Shown in pieces: positions 5,765 through 8,008 of a DNA stretch of 8,008 nucleotides; position 1 is the first letter of the stretch; each line of letters opens with the position of its first letter. The notes under the pieces are model-generated. The model was not told where the DNA came from, did not search any database, and saw only the letters and a list, made by a program, of their open reading frames with translations. The stretch comes from Deltaproteobacteria bacterium (GTDB lineage Bacteria; Myxococcota_A; UBA796; UBA9615), in the NCBI GenBank assembly GCA_029261955.1, contig JAJDAI010000326.1, positions 1 through 8,008 of the forward strand, written 5' to 3'. The position numbers and the translations under genes are program-made.

Positions 5765-5765
<1 letters not shown>
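4410..5765 (+). CDS. biotin carboxylase subunit of an acyl-CoA carboxylase
   Basis: A 451-residue stand-alone biotin carboxylase: ATP and bicarbonate are used to carboxylate biotin on the carrier protein. The ATP-grasp order is complete: N-terminal LLIANRGEIARRI (5-17), IHPGYGFLSEN, the glycine loop GGGGKGMR (162-169), ERECSIQRRHQK (226-237), and the active-site EMNTRLQVEHP (289-299), where Glu289, Asn291 and Arg293 correspond to E. coli AccC Glu288, Asn290 and Arg292. The C-terminal PYYDSMIAKVIGWG is also typical. Length equals AccC; there is no fused biotinyl domain, unlike propionyl-CoA carboxylase alpha chains. The ATG was chosen because the family starts exactly there. It is the first gene of an operon with the carboxyltransferase, overlapping it by one base (TGATG). 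I leave the symbol empty because it may serve an acyl-CoA carboxylase other than the fatty-acid enzyme. Confidence 0.93.
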
Positions 5766-7491
<1,726 letters not shown>

Positions 7492-7492
<1 letters not shown>

Positions 7493-8008
7493 TGAAGACC
7501 GCGCTCATCCGGGTGGAACACGGTCGCGCGCTCTGCGCTCCGGGTGTCGGCGTGTTCGAGTACGCGGTGCAGGCGGGGGACGCGATCCGGGCGGGCCGGG
7601 TGATCGGCACGCTGCGGGTGCTGAACCGGCTGGTGCCCATCGTCGCGCCGGCCGGCTGCGACGGCGTGGTGGCCGAGGCGCCGCCCCCGGGCCGGCACCC
7701 CGTCGAGTACGGGCAGGTGCTCGTGCACGTCGGCGACCCCATCGCCGGAGCCGCGGCGAAGGCAGTCGACGACGACGCCATCAAGGCCGACGGCCACGCG
7801 ATCGTCGCGCCCATCGACGGCATCTTCTACTGCCGGCCGACCCCGGAGGCCGATCCCTTCGTCTCCGAGGGCCAACGCGTCACCGAGGGGCAGACGCTGG
7901 GCCTCATCGAGGTCATGAAGACCTTCAACCCGGTGCGCTACGGCGGCATCGGCGCGCCGCCCGAGGGCGTGGTCTTGCGGGTCGAGGTCGTGGACCAGAG
8001 CGAGGTCC
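7492..8008 (+). CDS. biotin carboxyl carrier protein, two biotinyl-like domains, 3' end beyond window
   Basis: An open frame of 172 codons runs from ATG 7492 to the window edge with no stop, so the gene is partial. It overlaps the carboxyltransferase stop by one base (TGATG) and completes the carboxylase operon. The C-terminal half holds the biotinylation motif EVMKTFNPV, with Lys143 the expected biotin attachment site, in a biotinyl/lipoyl fold (AIVAPIDG before, GVVLRVEV after). The N-terminal half (about 13-82) looks like a second copy of the fold (GDAIRAGRVIGTLRVLNRLVPIVAP, shown in parts: GDAIRAGRVIG then TLRVLNRLVPIV), but the Met-Lys is replaced by Leu44-Asn45, so it cannot be biotinylated there. 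The linker between halves is Ala/Asp-rich. The end of the second fold is missing from view. Confidence 0.85.

Overview
The window is high-GC DNA, almost fully coding on the + strand, with G or C at nearly every third codon position. It looks chromosomal; I see no insertion sequence, phage gene, tRNA, rRNA or CRISPR array. Composition, the poly-aspartate linkers after the lipoprotein cysteines and the gene content suggest a Gram-negative bacterium of the Myxococcota or a related former deltaproteobacterial lineage. That placement is inference.

Layout. (1) 50-1149: a DedA-type membrane protein and a GyrI-like small-molecule-binding protein, overlapping GTGA. (2) 1222-2430: a secreted lipoprotein with ten 21-bp repeats encoding DDDDATA, followed by a phosphatase domain close to tartrate-resistant (purple) acid phosphatases. 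(3) 2431-3357: a Nudix hydrolase whose coding frame runs upstream of any usual start codon, then at once a DksA/TraR-type zinc-finger protein (TGA directly followed by TTG). (4) 3478-4290: a second lipoprotein, with a PPC-like beta domain between two aspartate-rich tracts, ended by a strong hairpin terminator. (5) 4410 to the window edge: a three-gene operon for a biotin-dependent acyl-CoA carboxylase: biotin carboxylase, a carboxyltransferase resembling glutaconyl-CoA decarboxylase alpha subunit (GcdA), and a biotin carboxyl carrier protein cut off by the window end. The three reading frames overlap by one base at each junction (TGATG).

How they work together. The carboxylase operon is self-contained: the carboxylase loads CO2 onto biotin on the carrier, and the carboxyltransferase passes it to an acyl-CoA whose identity cannot be read from sequence. 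The two lipoproteins share the start GCPxxG(S/G)DDDDS-like, suggesting a common way of being exported or held off the membrane. Two promoters (before 50 and before 4410) carry an extended -10 TGCTACnnT placed so that transcription should begin within a few bases of the start codon, suggesting leaderless mRNAs.

No wholly new system is evident. The points most worth checking are the aspartate-rich lipoprotein linkers, the GcdA-like transferase joined to an ATP-dependent carboxylase, the carrier protein with a degenerate first biotinyl-like domain, the leaderless promoters, and the Nudix gene without a normal start.
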